A stretch of 64,000 bases of DNA from Photobacterium damselae (GTDB lineage: Bacteria; Pseudomonadota; Gammaproteobacteria; Enterobacterales; Vibrionaceae), in NCBI RefSeq assembly GCF_003026815.1, contig NZ_PYOG01000007.1, positions 120,073 to 184,072 on the forward strand, written 5' to 3'. Shown piece after piece: positions 35,081 to 45,131 of this stretch. Positions within the stretch are counted from its first letter, which is position 1; every line of letters begins with the position of its first letter. A program made the translations under genes and the position numbers. The notes below the pieces were generated by a model. The model saw nothing but the letters and a program-made list of their open reading frames with translations, made no database searches and was not told the origin of the DNA.

Positions 35081-35728
35081 ATGAAGCCAAATACTCCATT
35101 TCGTCAACCTCGTCGTGGTAATAATGAGCGCCGAGCATCAAGAAAAATTAATAAACCAAAACGTCCACGCGGCCCTCGAAAGATCATTTTATTTAACAAA
35201 CCATTTAATGTTCTTACTCAATTTTCTGGTGAACCAGGGGATATCACACTGGCTGATTTCATCCCTGTAAAAGATGTCTATCCTGCAGGTCGTCTAGATA
35301 AAGATAGTGAAGGACTATTGGTTTTAACGAACGATGGCATTCTTCAAGCTCGGCTTACGCAACCAAAATCCAAACAACCAAAAACATACTGGGTTCAAGT
35401 TGAAGGGGCACCATCAGAGGAATCACTCCAAGCGCTGCGCAAAGGTGTTGAATTAAAAGATGGCATGACACTACCTGCGGGAGTTGAAGTTATGTCTGAA
35501 CCTAACATTTGGCCTCGAAATCCACCAATACGTGAACGAAAAAATATTCCAACTACATGGCTTGCCATTACGCTAAAAGAAGGCCGTAATCGACAAGTTC
35601 GACGTATGACAGCTCACATTGGTCACCCTACATTGCGCCTTATTCGATATAAAATGGCTGATTGGACCGTTGATGATTTAGAGCCTGGTCAATGGCGAGA
35701 AATTACGCTAGAAACATTGCCGCAATAA
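35081..35728 (+). CDS. rluE: 23S rRNA pseudouridine(2457) synthase RluE
   Basis: Converts U2457 of 23S rRNA to pseudouridine. A 215-residue RsuA/RluB/RluE-type synthase with a basic N-terminal tail ([20 protein letters not shown]). The catalytic motif is [20 protein letters not shown], with the nucleophilic Asp in GRLDKDS (about residue 72). [25 protein letters not shown] is the second conserved block. No separate S4 domain is visible, which fits RluE. Divergent from icd as in E. coli (ymfC). Confidence 0.94.
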   Translation: MKPNTPFRQPRRGNNERRASRKINKPKRPRGPRKIILFNKPFNVLTQFSGEPGDITLADFIPVKDVYPAGRLDKDSEGLLVLTNDGILQARLTQPKSKQPKTYWVQVEGAPSEESLQALRKGVELKDGMTLPAGVEVMSEPNIWPRNPPIRERKNIPTTWLAITLKEGRNRQVRRMTAHIGHPTLRLIRYKMADWTVDDLEPGQWREITLETLPQ

Positions 35729-35747
35729 GCAAACCCTAAAGACTGAG

Positions 35748-35774
35748 ATAGCGATCAAATGCGATGATCGCTAT
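35748..35774 (+). terminator. Hairpin after rluE
   Basis: A 10-bp perfect stem ATAGCGATCA/TGATCGCTAT with a 7-base loop, 20 bases past the stop. There is no T-run, so termination would be weak or factor-dependent. Confidence 0.55.
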
Positions 35775-35848
35775 AGTTCCTCCCATATCGCTCTTCTCAC
35801 ATCAATAAAAACCACTATACACACCAAATCTTTTCCACTATCATCACA

Positions 35849-35864
35849 ACGCAAACGATTGCGC
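35849..35864. promoter_or_regulatory. PurR-like box upstream of mnmA-hflD-purB
   Basis: ACGCAAACGATTGCGC fits the PurR operator ANGCAANCGNTTNCNT at 10 of 11 fixed positions. It lies 141 bases before mnmA, the first gene of a mnmA-hflD(-purB) series. Confidence 0.6.
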
Positions 35865-36004
35865 AACAATAAAAACTGCCGTTTCGTCTAGTGAAAAAGA
35901 GAACATAGAATAATTAAAGTGTGATTTCGCTCTCGATCTGTTTCAGTCGATAGCTTTCTGTTAGAATTACGCTCTTAACACTAAATTAGCGACTGAAGAG
36001 AAAA

Positions 36005-37117
36005 ATGTCAGATAACAGCACGAAAAAAGTCATTGTCGGTATGTCCGGCGGCGTTGATTCATCGGTATCGGCTTACCTACTCCTTCAACAGGGTTATCAA
36101 GTTGAAGGTTTATTTATGAAGAACTGGGAAGAAGACGATAACGAAGAATACTGCTCTGCTGCAGCTGATCTTGCCGATGCTCAAGCTGTATGTGACAAAC
36201 TTGGTATTCCTCTGCACACAATTAACTTTGCCGCTGAATACTGGGATAACGTTTTCGAATACTTCCTAGCTGAATACAAAGCAGGTCGTACGCCAAACCC
36301 AGATATTCTATGTAACAAGGAAATCAAGTTTAAAGCATTCCTTGAATTCGCAGATGAGGTTCTAGAAGCCGATTACATTGCTATGGGTCACTACACGCGT
36401 CGTACTTTCCCACAAGCAGGCGAAGAACCTCAGATGCTGCGTGGCCTTGATAACAATAAAGATCAAAGCTACTTCTTATATACTCTTAGCCACGAACAAA
36501 TTGCTCGTAGTCTATTCCCTGTCGGTGAACTGGAAAAACCAGAAGTTCGTCGTATTGCTGAAGAGCAAGGATTAGTAACGGCTAAGAAGAAAGATTCAAC
36601 AGGTATCTGCTTTATCGGTGAGCGTAAGTTTACAGAATTCTTAGGTAAATACCTTCCAGCTCAACCAGGTAACATTGTCACTGCTGATGAAGGTACGGTA
36701 ATTGGCGAACACCAAGGTTTGATGTACCACACTTTAGGTCAACGTAAAGGCCTACACATTGGTGGTCAAAAAGGTGGAAATGGCCACGAAGACCCATGGT
36801 ACGTAGTCGATAAAGACGTAAAACGTAATGAATTGGTTGTTGCTCAAGGTCATGACCATCCACGTCTTAAGTCAAACGGTTTGATTGCATCACAATTACA
36901 CTGGGTTGACCGTGAACCAATTCGTCAACCTGTGACTTGCACAGTGAAGACACGCTACCGTCAACAAGATATCCCATGTACCATTATCCCTATTGATGAT
37001 GAAAATATTAAAGTGATTTTTGATGAGCCTCAGATTGCGGTTACTCCAGGCCAGTCTGCTGTATTCTATAACGGCGAAGTGTGCATGGGCGGCGGCATCA
37101 TCGAAGAGCGCATCTAG
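36005..37117 (+). CDS. mnmA: tRNA-specific 2-thiouridylase MnmA
   Basis: Adds sulfur to U34 of tRNA-Lys, -Glu and -Gln in s2U formation. The 370-residue PP-loop ATPase has [13 protein letters not shown] (residues about 14-26), the two catalytic cysteines in [13 protein letters not shown] (about 103) and [12 protein letters not shown] (about 200), and the [13 protein letters not shown] motif (about 245). It is 6 bases upstream of hflD. In E. coli the order rluE-nudJ-mnmA-hflD-purB is the same, but nudJ is absent here. Confidence 0.97.
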   Translation: MSDNSTKKVIVGMSGGVDSSVSAYLLLQQGYQVEGLFMKNWEEDDNEEYCSAAADLADAQAVCDKLGIPLHTINFAAEYWDNVFEYFLAEYKAGRTPNPDILCNKEIKFKAFLEFADEVLEADYIAMGHYTRRTFPQAGEEPQMLRGLDNNKDQSYFLYTLSHEQIARSLFPVGELEKPEVRRIAEEQGLVTAKKKDSTGICFIGERKFTEFLGKYLPAQPGNIVTADEGTVIGEHQGLMYHTLGQRKGLHIGGQKGGNGHEDPWYVVDKDVKRNELVVAQGHDHPRLKSNGLIASQLHWVDREPIRQPVTCTVKTRYRQQDIPCTIIPIDDENIKVIFDEPQIAVTPGQSAVFYNGEVCMGGGIIEERI

Positions 37118-37123
37118 TAGGAG

Positions 37124-37753
37124 ATGTCACAAGTGGCTAACACCTTATATGACCGAACTATTGCATTTGCAGGGATTTGCCAAGCGGTAAAATTAGTCCA
37201 ACAGGTAGCTCAAACGGGTCGCTGCGATAACGAAATGTTAACGGCAACGCTAGAAAGCATCTTAGTTACCGACCCTGCAAATACGTTAGCGGTATATCAC
37301 AGCGATGAAGCGAATCTTCGCATTGGCTTAGAAGCTTTGGTTAAAGATATTGATAACACCTCATCGGGCAATGAACTAACTCGCTACTTAGTGGGCGTGA
37401 TGGCACTAGAGCGTAAACTCTCTGGCCGTCGAGACAGTATGGCTCAATTGGGTGATCGTATCGATCTTCTTAAACGCCAAACGGAACATTTTGAATTACT
37501 TGAAGAGCAAATGCTGAGCAATATTGCGAGTGTGTATTTAGATATTATCAGTCCTCTTGGGCCTCGAATCCAAGTCTCTGGTACTCCTGCACAACTGCAA
37601 ATTCCTCAAGTTCAGCATAAGGTGCGCGCCCTATTACTCGCAGCCATTCGCAGTGCTGTACTATGGCGACAAGTAGGAGGTAAACGCCGCCATCTGATCT
37701 TTGGTCGTAAACAGATGGTTGAGCAAGCAAAAATCCTTCTCGCTCGCTGCTAA
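37124..37753 (+). CDS. hflD: High-frequency lysogenization protein HflD homologue
   Basis: A 209-residue peripheral membrane protein of the HflD/YcfC family, which in E. coli opposes lambda CII; its host role is unclear. Helical sequence with family blocks [40 protein letters not shown] and [36 protein letters not shown]. It lies between mnmA and purB as in E. coli, supporting orthology. Confidence 0.94.
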   Translation: MSQVANTLYDRTIAFAGICQAVKLVQQVAQTGRCDNEMLTATLESILVTDPANTLAVYHSDEANLRIGLEALVKDIDNTSSGNELTRYLVGVMALERKLSGRRDSMAQLGDRIDLLKRQTEHFELLEEQMLSNIASVYLDIISPLGPRIQVSGTPAQLQIPQVQHKVRALLLAAIRSAVLWRQVGGKRRHLIFGRKQMVEQAKILLARC

Positions 37754-37761
37754 ACACTTTT

Positions 37762-39203
<1,442 letters not shown>

Positions 39204-39229
39204 ATTATTTCTGCAGTAAAATCCTCTTT

Positions 39230-39258
39230 AAGCGAGTCAATTTGGCTCGCTTTTTTTG
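39230..39258 (+). terminator. Terminator of purB
   Basis: Stem AAGCGAGTC/GGCTCGCTT (one G-U), 5-base loop, then a long T-run. Confidence 0.92.
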
Positions 39259-39356
39259 TTTCAATTTTCCGTAAACATCAGAACCACCTTCTCCTCTCCA
39301 TCTCACCAAAAAGAAATTTTTAAAAATAAAACAATTTAAATCAATAGTTTATTTTA

Positions 39357-39379
39357 AACGTGCATTTTGGATGCAACTT
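39357..39379. promoter_or_regulatory. NsrR-like operator 1 upstream of norV
   Basis: Half-sites AACGTGCATTT and GGATGCAACTT flank one T. Compared with the NsrR half-site AAGATGCATTT they match 9/11 and 8/11. The core TGCAT-N5-ATGCA is a perfect dyad. It lies just upstream of a probable -35 element (TTGACG at 39385). Confidence 0.65.
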
Positions 39380-39384
39380 TATGA

Positions 39385-39412
39385 TTGACGATTTTATTTT
39401 TGAGAGTAAACT
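39385..39412 (+). promoter_or_regulatory. Probable norV promoter
   Basis: TTGACG (39385-39390), 16-base spacer, TAAACT (39407-39412). The downstream NsrR-like site covers the -10, as expected for a repressor. Confidence 0.5.
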
Positions 39413-39431
39413 TGCATTCAGAATATATGTT
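39409..39431. promoter_or_regulatory. NsrR-like operator 2 upstream of norV
   Basis: Half-sites AACTTGCATTC and GAATATATGTT around one A (8/11 and 7/11 to consensus), 52 bases after the first site and overlapping the likely -10. Confidence 0.5.
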
Positions 39432-39466
39432 TAAGTGATTTTATTAGAGAACCAAAGGATACGACC

Positions 39467-40954
39467 ATGGCTATTCAAGTTAAAAATAATATTCAATGGG
39501 TAGGTCAACGCGACTGGGAAGTGCGTGATTTTCATGGTACGGAATACAAAACAACCAAAGGTACAAGTTATAATAGCTATCTAATTCGTGAAGAAAAAAC
39601 AGTACTTATTGATACTGTTGATCACAAATTTAGTCATGCTTTCCTACAAAACTTAGAACAAGAAATTGATCTAAATGAAATCGATTATGTTGTTATTAAC
39701 CACGCAGAAGAAGATCATGCGGGTGCGTTATCAGCATTAATGGCTCGAATTCCTGGTACTCCAATTTACTGTACCGCTAATGCTATTGACTCGATTGTTG
39801 GTCATCACCATCATCCTGAATGGAACTTTAATGTAGTAAAAACAGGTGATAGCCTTGATATCGGTAACGGCAAATCTCTTGTTTTTGTTGAAACTCCAAT
39901 GCTGCATTGGCCTGATAGCATGATGACATACATGACTGGCGATGCTGTGCTATTTAGTAATGATGCTTTTGGCCAACATTACTGTGATGAACGCCTATTT
40001 AACGATGAAGTCGATCAAACTGAATTAATGGAGCAGTGCTTACGTTATTACGCCAATATCCTAACGCCATTTAGCCCTCTTGTTACGGCTAAAATCCATG
40101 AAGTACTCGGCTTTAATCTGCCTGTTTCTATGGTAGCAACCTCTCACGGTGTTATTTGGCGTGAAAACCCAACTCAGATTATTGAACAATACCTTACTTG
40201 GGCAAACGAATACAAAGAAGACAAAATCACGATTTTCTATGACTCCATGTCGAATAATACTCGAATGATGGCAGATGCTATCGCTCAAGGTATTACTGAA
40301 ACCGATCCAAATGTAAGCGTGAAAATCTTTAATGTTGCTCGCCACGATAAAAATGAAATTCTGGCTCATGTCTTTGGTTCAAAGGGTATTCTTGTTGGTT
40401 CTTCTACTATGAACAATGTCATGATGCCAAAAGTTGCAGGTATGCTAGAAGAGATTACCGGCCTACGCTTTAAAGGTAAAAAAGCGGGAGCCTTCGGTAG
40501 TTATGGTTGGAACGGTGGCGCTGTTGATCGTATTCATGCTCGTTTAACTGATGCCGGATTCTTTACTACAATCGGCCTTAAAACAAAATGGCGTCCAGAT
40601 GGTAAAGCAATCGAAGAGTGTCGTGAACATGGTCGCACAATTGCTCGTGAATGGGCCCTTGCACCTCTTACAGTAAAAACACAACCAAGCGTAACACCTG
40701 TAACGCCTACGAAATCAGCACCATTAAATATTCAGCAAGCCACAGCGCCAAGTACTGAATCAAAAATGCAGTGTAATCCTCAAAAAATTGGCCAGAAAAT
40801 GCTTTGTACTGTATGCCAATGGGTATATGACCCTGAAATTGGTGAGCCTAACCAAGAGGTGGCACCAGGTACAGCATGGGAAGATGTTCCAGATAGCTTT
40901 CTTTGCCCAGAATGTGGCATTGGTAAAGACGTATTTGAACCAATTAATGACTAA
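39467..40954 (+). CDS. norV: Anaerobic nitric oxide reductase flavorubredoxin NorV
   Basis: Reduces NO to N2O under anaerobic conditions. The 495-residue protein has three domains: a metallo-beta-lactamase-like diiron core with [12 protein letters not shown] (about residue 80-90) and further His/Asp ligands, a flavodoxin domain ([20 protein letters not shown], about 258), and a C-terminal rubredoxin with two CxxC-type pairs ([12 protein letters not shown] and [10 protein letters not shown]). A Pro/Thr-rich linker lies around 405-435. NorW follows 24 bases on. No norR gene is adjacent, unlike E. coli; NsrR-like operators lie upstream instead. Confidence 0.96.
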   Translation: MAIQVKNNIQWVGQRDWEVRDFHGTEYKTTKGTSYNSYLIREEKTVLIDTVDHKFSHAFLQNLEQEIDLNEIDYVVINHAEEDHAGALSALMARIPGTPIYCTANAIDSIVGHHHHPEWNFNVVKTGDSLDIGNGKSLVFVETPMLHWPDSMMTYMTGDAVLFSNDAFGQHYCDERLFNDEVDQTELMEQCLRYYANILTPFSPLVTAKIHEVLGFNLPVSMVATSHGVIWRENPTQIIEQYLTWANEYKEDKITIFYDSMSNNTRMMADAIAQGITETDPNVSVKIFNVARHDKNEILAHVFGSKGILVGSSTMNNVMMPKVAGMLEEITGLRFKGKKAGAFGSYGWNGGAVDRIHARLTDAGFFTTIGLKTKWRPDGKAIEECREHGRTIAREWALAPLTVKTQPSVTPVTPTKSAPLNIQQATAPSTESKMQCNPQKIGQKMLCTVCQWVYDPEIGEPNQEVAPGTAWEDVPDSFLCPECGIGKDVFEPIND

Positions 40955-40978
40955 GTTCTGGCCGAAGAAGGAATAAGT

Positions 40979-42130
40979 ATGTCACACCCTATTATTGTTA
41001 TTGGTAGCGGTTTTGCCGCTTACCAATGGGTAAAATCTTTTCGTAAGTTAGATCAAGATACTGAAATTACTATTATTACTGCAGATAATGGTGACGATTA
41101 TTCAAAACCAGATCTTAGTCATGTCTTTTCTCGACAACAACGCGCTACAGATTTGGTAAAGCAATCTGCAACTGAATTTGCTCAAGCTAATAGTGTAAAG
41201 TTAATCACTAACACCTATGTTACGGCGATTGATCCACAAGCAAAAACAGTCTCAATTGATGATCAGGTTTTAACTTATTCAAATCTAATTTTAGCAACAG
41301 GCTCACGAGCATTTGTTCCTCCGTTTGCAGGCAATGCAACAGATGAGATCATTACTCTAAATAGTTTACAAGAGTTTGAACAAGCCCAAGAGCGATTAAT
41401 AACGGCAAAACGAATTACGGTTCTCGGTGCAGGTTTGATCGGTACTGAAATTGCTATGGATCTTGCAAGTAGTCATAAGCAGGTTACATTATGTGATAAA
41501 GCGTCATCGATTCTTCCTGCCATGCTGCCACCATTTTTAGGCTCAGAAGTACAACATACTATGGCGTTAAATGGTGTCGATTTTAAGTTAAATCGTGGAA
41601 TTTCAGCTATTAATCGACATCATCAAGAAATGCTAGTTGAACTAGATAATGGTGAAGTAATCAGTTCCGATGTTGTTATTGCCGCAATGGGGCTAAGATC
41701 AAATACGCAATTGGCACAACAAGCCGGATTAATGGTTAATCATGGTATTGTTGTTAACCAATATATGCAGACATCAGATGCAAATATTTATGCTCTTGGT
41801 GATTGTGCAGAGCTTTATGGCAGAGTGAGAGCATTTATTCAACCAACCATGTTGGCCGCAATGGCATTAGCAAAAACATTAGCAGGTACGGCAACGCCCG
41901 TTCGTTTACCCGCCAGTTTAGTTAAAGCTAAAACACCTTGGATTCCACTAAATTTAGCAGGAAAAACGGTAGGCTCAGAGCTAACATGGGAAATACAGCG
42001 AAACAGTGATGGCTATGTTGCAAAAGCATTTCATGTTGAAACATCAGAGCTGTCTGGCTTTATTGTTTCTCATGACCAAGCAAAGGCTGCATTCCCTCTA
42101 TTGAGGCTGCTTCCTGGCGAAGTTGCATAG
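40979..42130 (+). CDS. norW: NorV electron-transfer partner, NADH:flavorubredoxin reductase NorW
   Basis: A 383-residue FAD/NADH oxidoreductase that reduces the rubredoxin domain of NorV. N-terminal FAD motif IIVIGSGFAAYQWVKSFRK (more relaxed than GxGxxG but usual for NorW), NADH fold TVLGAGLIGTEIAMDLASS (about residue 142), and second FAD motif IYALGDCAEL (about 265). It overlaps nothing and is 24 bases after norV; one operon with a shared terminator. Confidence 0.95.
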   Translation: MSHPIIVIGSGFAAYQWVKSFRKLDQDTEITIITADNGDDYSKPDLSHVFSRQQRATDLVKQSATEFAQANSVKLITNTYVTAIDPQAKTVSIDDQVLTYSNLILATGSRAFVPPFAGNATDEIITLNSLQEFEQAQERLITAKRITVLGAGLIGTEIAMDLASSHKQVTLCDKASSILPAMLPPFLGSEVQHTMALNGVDFKLNRGISAINRHHQEMLVELDNGEVISSDVVIAAMGLRSNTQLAQQAGLMVNHGIVVNQYMQTSDANIYALGDCAELYGRVRAFIQPTMLAAMALAKTLAGTATPVRLPASLVKAKTPWIPLNLAGKTVGSELTWEIQRNSDGYVAKAFHVETSELSGFIVSHDQAKAAFPLLRLLPGEVA

Positions 42131-42172
42131 CTATAGCTTAATTTAAATTCATTGCTTACATTTCTTTTTTTT

Positions 42173-42199
42173 GGGGAAGATGGTCTCTTCCCCTTTTTT
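42173..42199 (+). terminator. Terminator of norVW
   Basis: Perfect stem GGGGAAGA/TCTTCCCC with loop TGGTC and six following Ts. Confidence 0.9.
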
Positions 42200-42206
42200 A
42201 TCTCTG

Positions 42207-42569
42207 TCAAATTACGCCTAGTGTATGAAGAAATTTCATCCCCATTGGTGTCAATAACCATATAAAAATCGCACTATTTGCGACAATAGCCATCCATAAG
42301 ATCAGCTTAAACGGTTGTTTTTGTGATTTATGACGTAGTGTCTGTTGAGCAACAAGTGCCCCAGGCCAACCGCAAGCAAACTCCATTATATGAAGTGTTT
42401 TCTCTGGTATTCGCCACTCTCCATGCTCTGCTGCACGTTTGTCTTTCCAATAAAATAAGAAAGTAACTACAGACATCACACAATAAATAACAAATAAAAA
42501 TAGCGGTATTTTAAAAAAGAAAACGCTACATAAAACAAAAATTAAAAAGCCAAGAGCCAAAACTATCAT
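42207..42569 (-). CDS. DUF1294 membrane protein
   Basis: A 120-residue inner-membrane protein of the DUF1294 family. Two or three hydrophobic helices at the N-terminus (residues about 3-22 and 24-42) are followed by the family block FYWKDKRAAEHGEWRIPEKTLHIMEFACGWPGALVAQQTLRHKSQK, then a final helix. In some bacteria this domain is fused to a cold-shock domain, hinting at RNA/stress association, but no activity is known. It is alone and convergent with norVW. Confidence 0.85.
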   Translation of the reverse strand: MIVLALGFLIFVLCSVFFFKIPLFLFVIYCVMSVVTFLFYWKDKRAAEHGEWRIPEKTLHIMEFACGWPGALVAQQTLRHKSQKQPFKLILWMAIVANSAIFIWLLTPMGMKFLHTLGVI

Positions 42570-42767
42570 CTAGCTATCCTAAACTGCCTATCAAAATCAT
42601 TCTAATTATTGGTAACTTAACACGATATAAGCTTAAAATTGCCAGCATTTGGTTAAAAATATCTATAACAGCTCAACTCATTTTTAATTTCTCATGTGCC
42701 CCCTCTTTTAATCATTATCTTGTTATCACTTCCACCCCACCTTACTGAATCTAGCACCTTGAAGTGA

Positions 42768-42788
42768 CTTAGGTATATAATCACGCCA
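42768..42788 (+). promoter_or_regulatory. Likely roxA promoter -10 region (repeat of aat motif)
   Basis: CTTAGGTATATAAT (42768-42781) followed by CACGCCA; identical in 14 bases to the aat upstream motif and near-identical in its tail. A perfect TATAAT lies at 42776-42781. Confidence 0.5.
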
Positions 42789-42815
42789 ATTTATACCAAT
42801 ATGAAAGACAGCCTT

Positions 42816-43949
42816 ATGTACCAACTGACATTTTCATTCGAAGAGTTTTTAGAAAAATACTGGCAGAAACAACCTGTTATCATTAAAGGTGGCTTCAAAG
42901 ATTTTGTTGATCCTATCTCTGCCGATGAGTTAGCAGGATTAGCAATGGAAGAAGATATCGACTCTCGCTACGTTGCAAGAGATGGTGACGAATGGGACGT
43001 ACAACACGGTCCGCTATCTTTTGATAATATGCCAGAAAATAACTGGTCTTTTTTAGTCCAATCAGTGAACTACTGGCACGAAGGTGCGGCCCGTTTAGTT
43101 ACCCCATTTCGTCAATTACCAGGGTGGCTGCTTGATGACTTAATGATCAGTTACTCGACTCCAGGTGGTGGTGTTGGTCCACATATTGATCAATATGATG
43201 TATTTATTACTCAAGGTTCAGGCAAACGTCGTTGGCGTGTAGGCCCTAAAAAAGACGATTATGAAGAAGAATTTCGTCACCCGGCTTTACGTCAAATTAA
43301 ATCCTTTGAACCTATTATTGATGAAGTAATTGAAGCTGGTGATATTTTATATATTCCACCAGGTTTCCCCCACGATGGCGATACTATTGAAACTGCAATG
43401 AGTTTCTCTGTAGGTTTCCGCTCTCCCAAAAAACAAGAATTATTAAGTAGCTTTGCCGATCATATTATTGCGAACGATATTGGTGATGTGCATTATCATA
43501 ATCCAAATTTACCCGCTCGAAATAATCATGGCGCAATATTAGCAAGTGAACATCAAGATCTTGAGAATATGATGCGCAGCTTACTTGATCATCCAGAATT
43601 AATGAAACGTTGGATGGGTGAATATCTCAGTCAGAATAGACATGAATTAGATTTGGTTGTTTGTGACCCTGAATATACTACTGAAGAGCTACAACAACAG
43701 TTGTTTAATGGTGAAACATTAGCTCGCTTAGGTGGCTTACGAGCTTTCTACCATGCAGATGAAACACATATCATTTTTATCAATGGTGAAACGTTTGAAC
43801 TACCAGACTCATTAGATAAAACAGGATGTTTCCTTGCTGATATTGAATCGTTTACCGCGCAAGACCTTGGTGAATACGCGACAAATACTGACTTTATGTC
43901 GCTACTCACAACCCTTGTGAATTTAGGCTATTGGTACTTTAAAGACTAA
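42816..43949 (+). CDS. roxA: Ribosomal protein uL16 3-hydroxylase RoxA (YcfD)
   Basis: A 2-oxoglutarate/Fe(II) JmjC-type oxygenase that hydroxylates an arginine of ribosomal protein L16. It has the double-stranded beta-helix with HxD...H iron site: GPHIDQYDVF (His and Asp, about residue 126-128) and GFPHDGDT (His, about 188). Family N-terminus YQLTFSFEEFLEKYWQKQPVIIKGGF and FRQLPGWLLDDLMISYSTPGGGVGP are clear. Starting at 42816 (MYQLTF) it is 377 residues, matching the E. coli N-terminus; an ATG five codons upstream is possible. In E. coli it follows purB-phoP-phoQ; here norVW occupies that place. Confidence 0.93.
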   Translation: MYQLTFSFEEFLEKYWQKQPVIIKGGFKDFVDPISADELAGLAMEEDIDSRYVARDGDEWDVQHGPLSFDNMPENNWSFLVQSVNYWHEGAARLVTPFRQLPGWLLDDLMISYSTPGGGVGPHIDQYDVFITQGSGKRRWRVGPKKDDYEEEFRHPALRQIKSFEPIIDEVIEAGDILYIPPGFPHDGDTIETAMSFSVGFRSPKKQELLSSFADHIIANDIGDVHYHNPNLPARNNHGAILASEHQDLENMMRSLLDHPELMKRWMGEYLSQNRHELDLVVCDPEYTTEELQQQLFNGETLARLGGLRAFYHADETHIIFINGETFELPDSLDKTGCFLADIESFTAQDLGEYATNTDFMSLLTTLVNLGYWYFKD

Positions 43950-43960
43950 TAAGCTTTACT

Positions 43961-43982
43961 GGGGTGTTAAACACAACACCCC
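43961..43982 (+). terminator. Hairpin after roxA
   Basis: Perfect 8-bp stem GGGGTGTT/AACACCCC with loop AAACAC. No T-run follows, so termination strength is uncertain. Confidence 0.6.
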
Positions 43983-44191
43983 AACATAATCTCTTTATAA
44001 CCAATCAGTTAAATATAAAAAACACTAAATAATACTAAAATTAAACCAATATAATTGCTTTATCATAATGCAAATAAAACAAAATATTACATGGCCTAAA
44101 TACGTATTTCTCAAAAGTCTTTAGAATGGATCTTAAGGATTTTTTGCTATAGTCGAGAGCGTTTTTCATAAATAGTAAATACGAGTACGTT

Positions 44192-45127
44192 ATGGCTAAA
44201 GTACATAAACTGACATTTTTGAATGTAGCAATCCTAGTAACGATCTGTATCTCGATCTTTATCGAAGTATTAGACATCAATCACCAGGGTTTGTCATTAG
44301 CAGTCTATGCCATATTAGCTGTAAACCTGCTAACAAGCCTATTCTTATACTACAAACTAACACCAACCTCTATTTTACTAAAATATCAATTACTTAATGC
44401 CGTAAAGAAAAATGAATTATTACCTTACTATCAACCTATTATTGACAGTAAAAATAATACAACTTGTGGCTATGAAGTGCTTATTCGCTGGAAAAAACCG
44501 GATAATAAGATCATTGAACCTTTAGATTTTATTCCAGAATCAGAACAGAACGGGTTAATCACCCCAATAACCTTTCAATTGATCAGTCAAGTTGCAAAAG
44601 ATATCAAATCACTACAAGAGTTAAATCAAGGTTTTTCAATTAACCGTTATTTTAGTATTAATGTCAGTGCAACAACTTTAGAAGATGATGAACTCGTTCG
44701 ATATATCAAAGCCGTATTAGAAGAATATAATATTCCAGGCCAATACTTTGCATTAGAGCTCACCGAAAGAACACCAATTAAAAATTTAGAAAACGCATCA
44801 AGAGTGTGCCAAGAATTAAATGCTATTGGAATAAAAATAAAAATTGATGATATAGGTATGGGCTACAATGATGTTACGATTCTTCAAAAATTGTGCGCAA
44901 CTACCATTAAAGTTGATAAATCCTTTATCGATAAAATAGATAAAGTTGAACAGAAAAACCTTTTAGAATGCCTTGTCATTTTTGCAGATAGAGCCGAAGT
45001 AGAAATTATTGCCGAAGGTATTGAAGATAAATCTCAAGCAGAAACCTTAAATTCAATTGGTATTCACTATCATCAAGGATTTCTGTACGGCAAACCTCAG
45101 CCTATTACCAGTATTAATATGGGGTAA
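44192..45127 (+). CDS. Membrane-bound EAL-domain phosphodiesterase
   Basis: A 311-residue protein with two N-terminal transmembrane helices (residues about 8-26 and 30-52) and an EAL domain that hydrolyses cyclic di-GMP. The catalytic set looks intact: EVL in YEVLIRW, Asn in INVSA, Glu in LELTER, paired Asp in KIDDIGMGY, Lys in VDKSF, Glu in AEGIE, Gln in HQGFLYG. The DDFGTGYSS loop is altered to DDIGMGYND, which could change dimer-linked control. It has no periplasmic sensor domain. A GGDEF gene follows after 4 bases, so opposing enzymes are co-expressed. Confidence 0.9.
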   Translation: MAKVHKLTFLNVAILVTICISIFIEVLDINHQGLSLAVYAILAVNLLTSLFLYYKLTPTSILLKYQLLNAVKKNELLPYYQPIIDSKNNTTCGYEVLIRWKKPDNKIIEPLDFIPESEQNGLITPITFQLISQVAKDIKSLQELNQGFSINRYFSINVSATTLEDDELVRYIKAVLEEYNIPGQYFALELTERTPIKNLENASRVCQELNAIGIKIKIDDIGMGYNDVTILQKLCATTIKVDKSFIDKIDKVEQKNLLECLVIFADRAEVEIIAEGIEDKSQAETLNSIGIHYHQGFLYGKPQPITSINMG

Positions 45128-45131
45128 TAAT

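Noticed and set aside
39320..39350. FNR site upstream of norV
   Set aside because: ATCAA half-site is present, but the partner half matches only two of five bases.
42070..42261. Minus-strand frame across the norW end
   Set aside because: Overlaps norW, its terminator and the DUF1294 gene; no independent support.
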